A stretch of DNA of 64,000 nt from Streptomyces sp. NRRL B-1347 (GTDB lineage: Bacteria > Actinomycetota > Actinomycetes > Streptomycetales > Streptomycetaceae), in assembly GCF_000720325.1 (NCBI RefSeq), contig NZ_JOJM01000015.1, positions 71,433-135,432 of the forward strand, written 5' to 3'. This document shows, in pieces, positions 63,434 through 64,000 of the stretch. The position numbers were made by a program, and so were the translations under genes. The first letter of the stretch is position 1, and each line of letters opens with the position of its first letter. The notes under the pieces are model-generated. The model made no database searches. It was given only the letters and a program-made list of their open reading frames with translations, and was not told the origin of the DNA.

Positions 63434-64000
63434 GCATCGATCCGCACGCCTACGCCGCCACGCACGGACCCCGCGCCGGGGACCGGGTCCGGCTCGGCGA
63501 CTCCGGCCTGACCGTCCGCGTCGAGTCCGACGCGCAGCGGTACGGCGACGAGTTCCTCGCCGGATTCGGCAAGACCGCCCGCGACGGACTGCACCTCAAG
63601 GCCGCCGCGGTCCGCGACACCTGCGACGTCGTGATCAGCAACGTCCTCGTCATCGACGCGGCGCAGGGCATCAGGAAGGTGTCCATCGGCATCCGCGAGG
63701 GCCGGATCGCCGCGATCGGGCGGGCCGGGAACCCGGACACCCTCGACGGCGTGGACGTCGTCGTCGGCACCGGCACCTCGATCGTCTCCGGCGAGGGGCT
63801 CATCGCCACCGCGGGAGCCAACGCCTTCGACGCCTGGCCCGTCAACATCGGCTTCCTGGGCCGGGGTTCGTCATCGGACCCGGCCCCGCTGATCGAGGCC
63901 CTCGCCGAGGGCGGCGCGAGCGGCTTCAAGGTGCACGAGGACATGGGCGCGCACACCCGCGCCCTCGACACCGCGCTGCGCGTCGCCGAGGAGCACGACG
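63430..64000 (+). CDS. ureC: Urease alpha subunit, 3' end outside window, with internal deletion
   Basis: ATG 63430 overlaps the ureAB stop. The 190 visible residues match urease alpha: HGPRAGDRVRLGDSGLTVRVE, GDEFLAGFGKTARDGLHLK, then VSGEGLIATAGA. At that point the family continues with a D-T-H-x-H segment holding the first two nickel-binding histidines and about 45 further residues, but here GA is joined directly to NAFDAWPVNIGFLGRGSSS (junction near 63819). The carbamylated-lysine region GFKVHEDMGA is intact. About 50 residues are thus missing in frame. As read, the protein could not assemble a normal nickel centre. Assembly error is possible. Confidence 0.85.
   Translation, partial: MSIDPHAYAATHGPRAGDRVRLGDSGLTVRVESDAQRYGDEFLAGFGKTARDGLHLKAAAVRDTCDVVISNVLVIDAAQGIRKVSIGIREGRIAAIGRAGNPDTLDGVDVVVGTGTSIVSGEGLIATAGANAFDAWPVNIGFLGRGSSSDPAPLIEALAEGGASGFKVHEDMGAHTRALDTALRVAEEHD

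Noticed and set aside
63450..63971. Minus-strand 173-codon open frame opposite ureC
   Set aside because: The plus strand encodes recognisable urease alpha; the opposite frame is a high-G+C shadow.

Overview
The window is chromosomal DNA of very high G+C with strong third-position G/C bias, frequent GTG starts and stop/start (ATGA, GTGA) overlaps. Gene content and order (methionine synthase-like, ligA, a GGDEF-EAL gene, gatC-gatA-small ORF-gatB, a second GGDEF-EAL gene, ilvB-ilvN-ilvC, serA, proline catabolism, leuB, ilvE, urease) identify a Streptomyces or very close relative, in the conserved core arm rather than a telomere-proximal region. I saw no rRNA, tRNA, CRISPR, prophage, transposase or antibiotic synthase cluster.

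Layout. 1-6.3 kb: two tandem secreted bulb-lectin-like proteins (the first cut by the window edge), a quinone oxidoreductase divergent from a GlxA-type AraC regulator, a DUF427 protein, a LOG-family protein, and an SDR gene overlapping a MetE-C-like methionine synthase. 6.3-17 kb: ligA, an rmdB-like c-di-GMP enzyme, a GT87 mannosyltransferase, and gatC-gatA-small membrane protein-gatB. 17-31 kb: Tat-exported phospholipase C, MMPL transporter, GNAT, small proteins, a very large ATP-binding LuxR regulator, PQQ-type sugar dehydrogenase lipoprotein, aldo/keto reductase and a 2-hydroxyacid dehydrogenase. 31-40 kb: a second GGDEF/EAL protein whose EAL half is degenerate, then ilvBNC behind a leader-peptide attenuator, then serA. 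40-45 kb: a decayed MFS/TetR locus, then a PucR-type regulator divergent from proline dehydrogenase and pruA. 45-54 kb: HAD hydrolase, membrane protein, alpha/beta hydrolase, Old Yellow Enzyme, nitroreductase, a three-gene accessory phospholipid operon (CDP-alcohol phosphotransferase, CdsA-like, PlsC-like), an AAC(2')-like aminoglycoside acetyltransferase, and an MDR oxidoreductase divergent from a LysR regulator. 54-64 kb: a structured AT-richer RNA-like segment, a 42-residue protein, purple acid phosphatase, leuB, ilvE, a TetR/oxidoreductase pair, an NCS1 permease, and a urease ureAB-ureC locus running off the right edge.

How the genes fit. ilvBNC, leuB and ilvE supply branched-chain amino acids; serA supplies serine; the put genes degrade proline to glutamate; GatCAB makes Gln-tRNA by transamidation. 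The two c-di-GMP proteins are predicted to have opposite activities (one intact GGDEF-EAL, one GGDEF with a dead EAL).

Most notable points: ureC appears to lack about 50 residues that should carry the first nickel-binding HxH pair; a divergent MFS/tetR pair has been collapsed into two facing C-terminal fragments; a roughly 100-bp palindromic repeat family is scattered through intergenic DNA, supplies stop codons for two genes and is translated as part of the PlsC-like N-terminus; the leader peptide MRTRILVLGKRVG precedes ilvB; and two uncharacterised RNA-structure candidates lie at 23.1 and 54.7 kb. No wholly new multi-gene system is evident; the phospholipid operon with altered active-site motifs is the nearest candidate.
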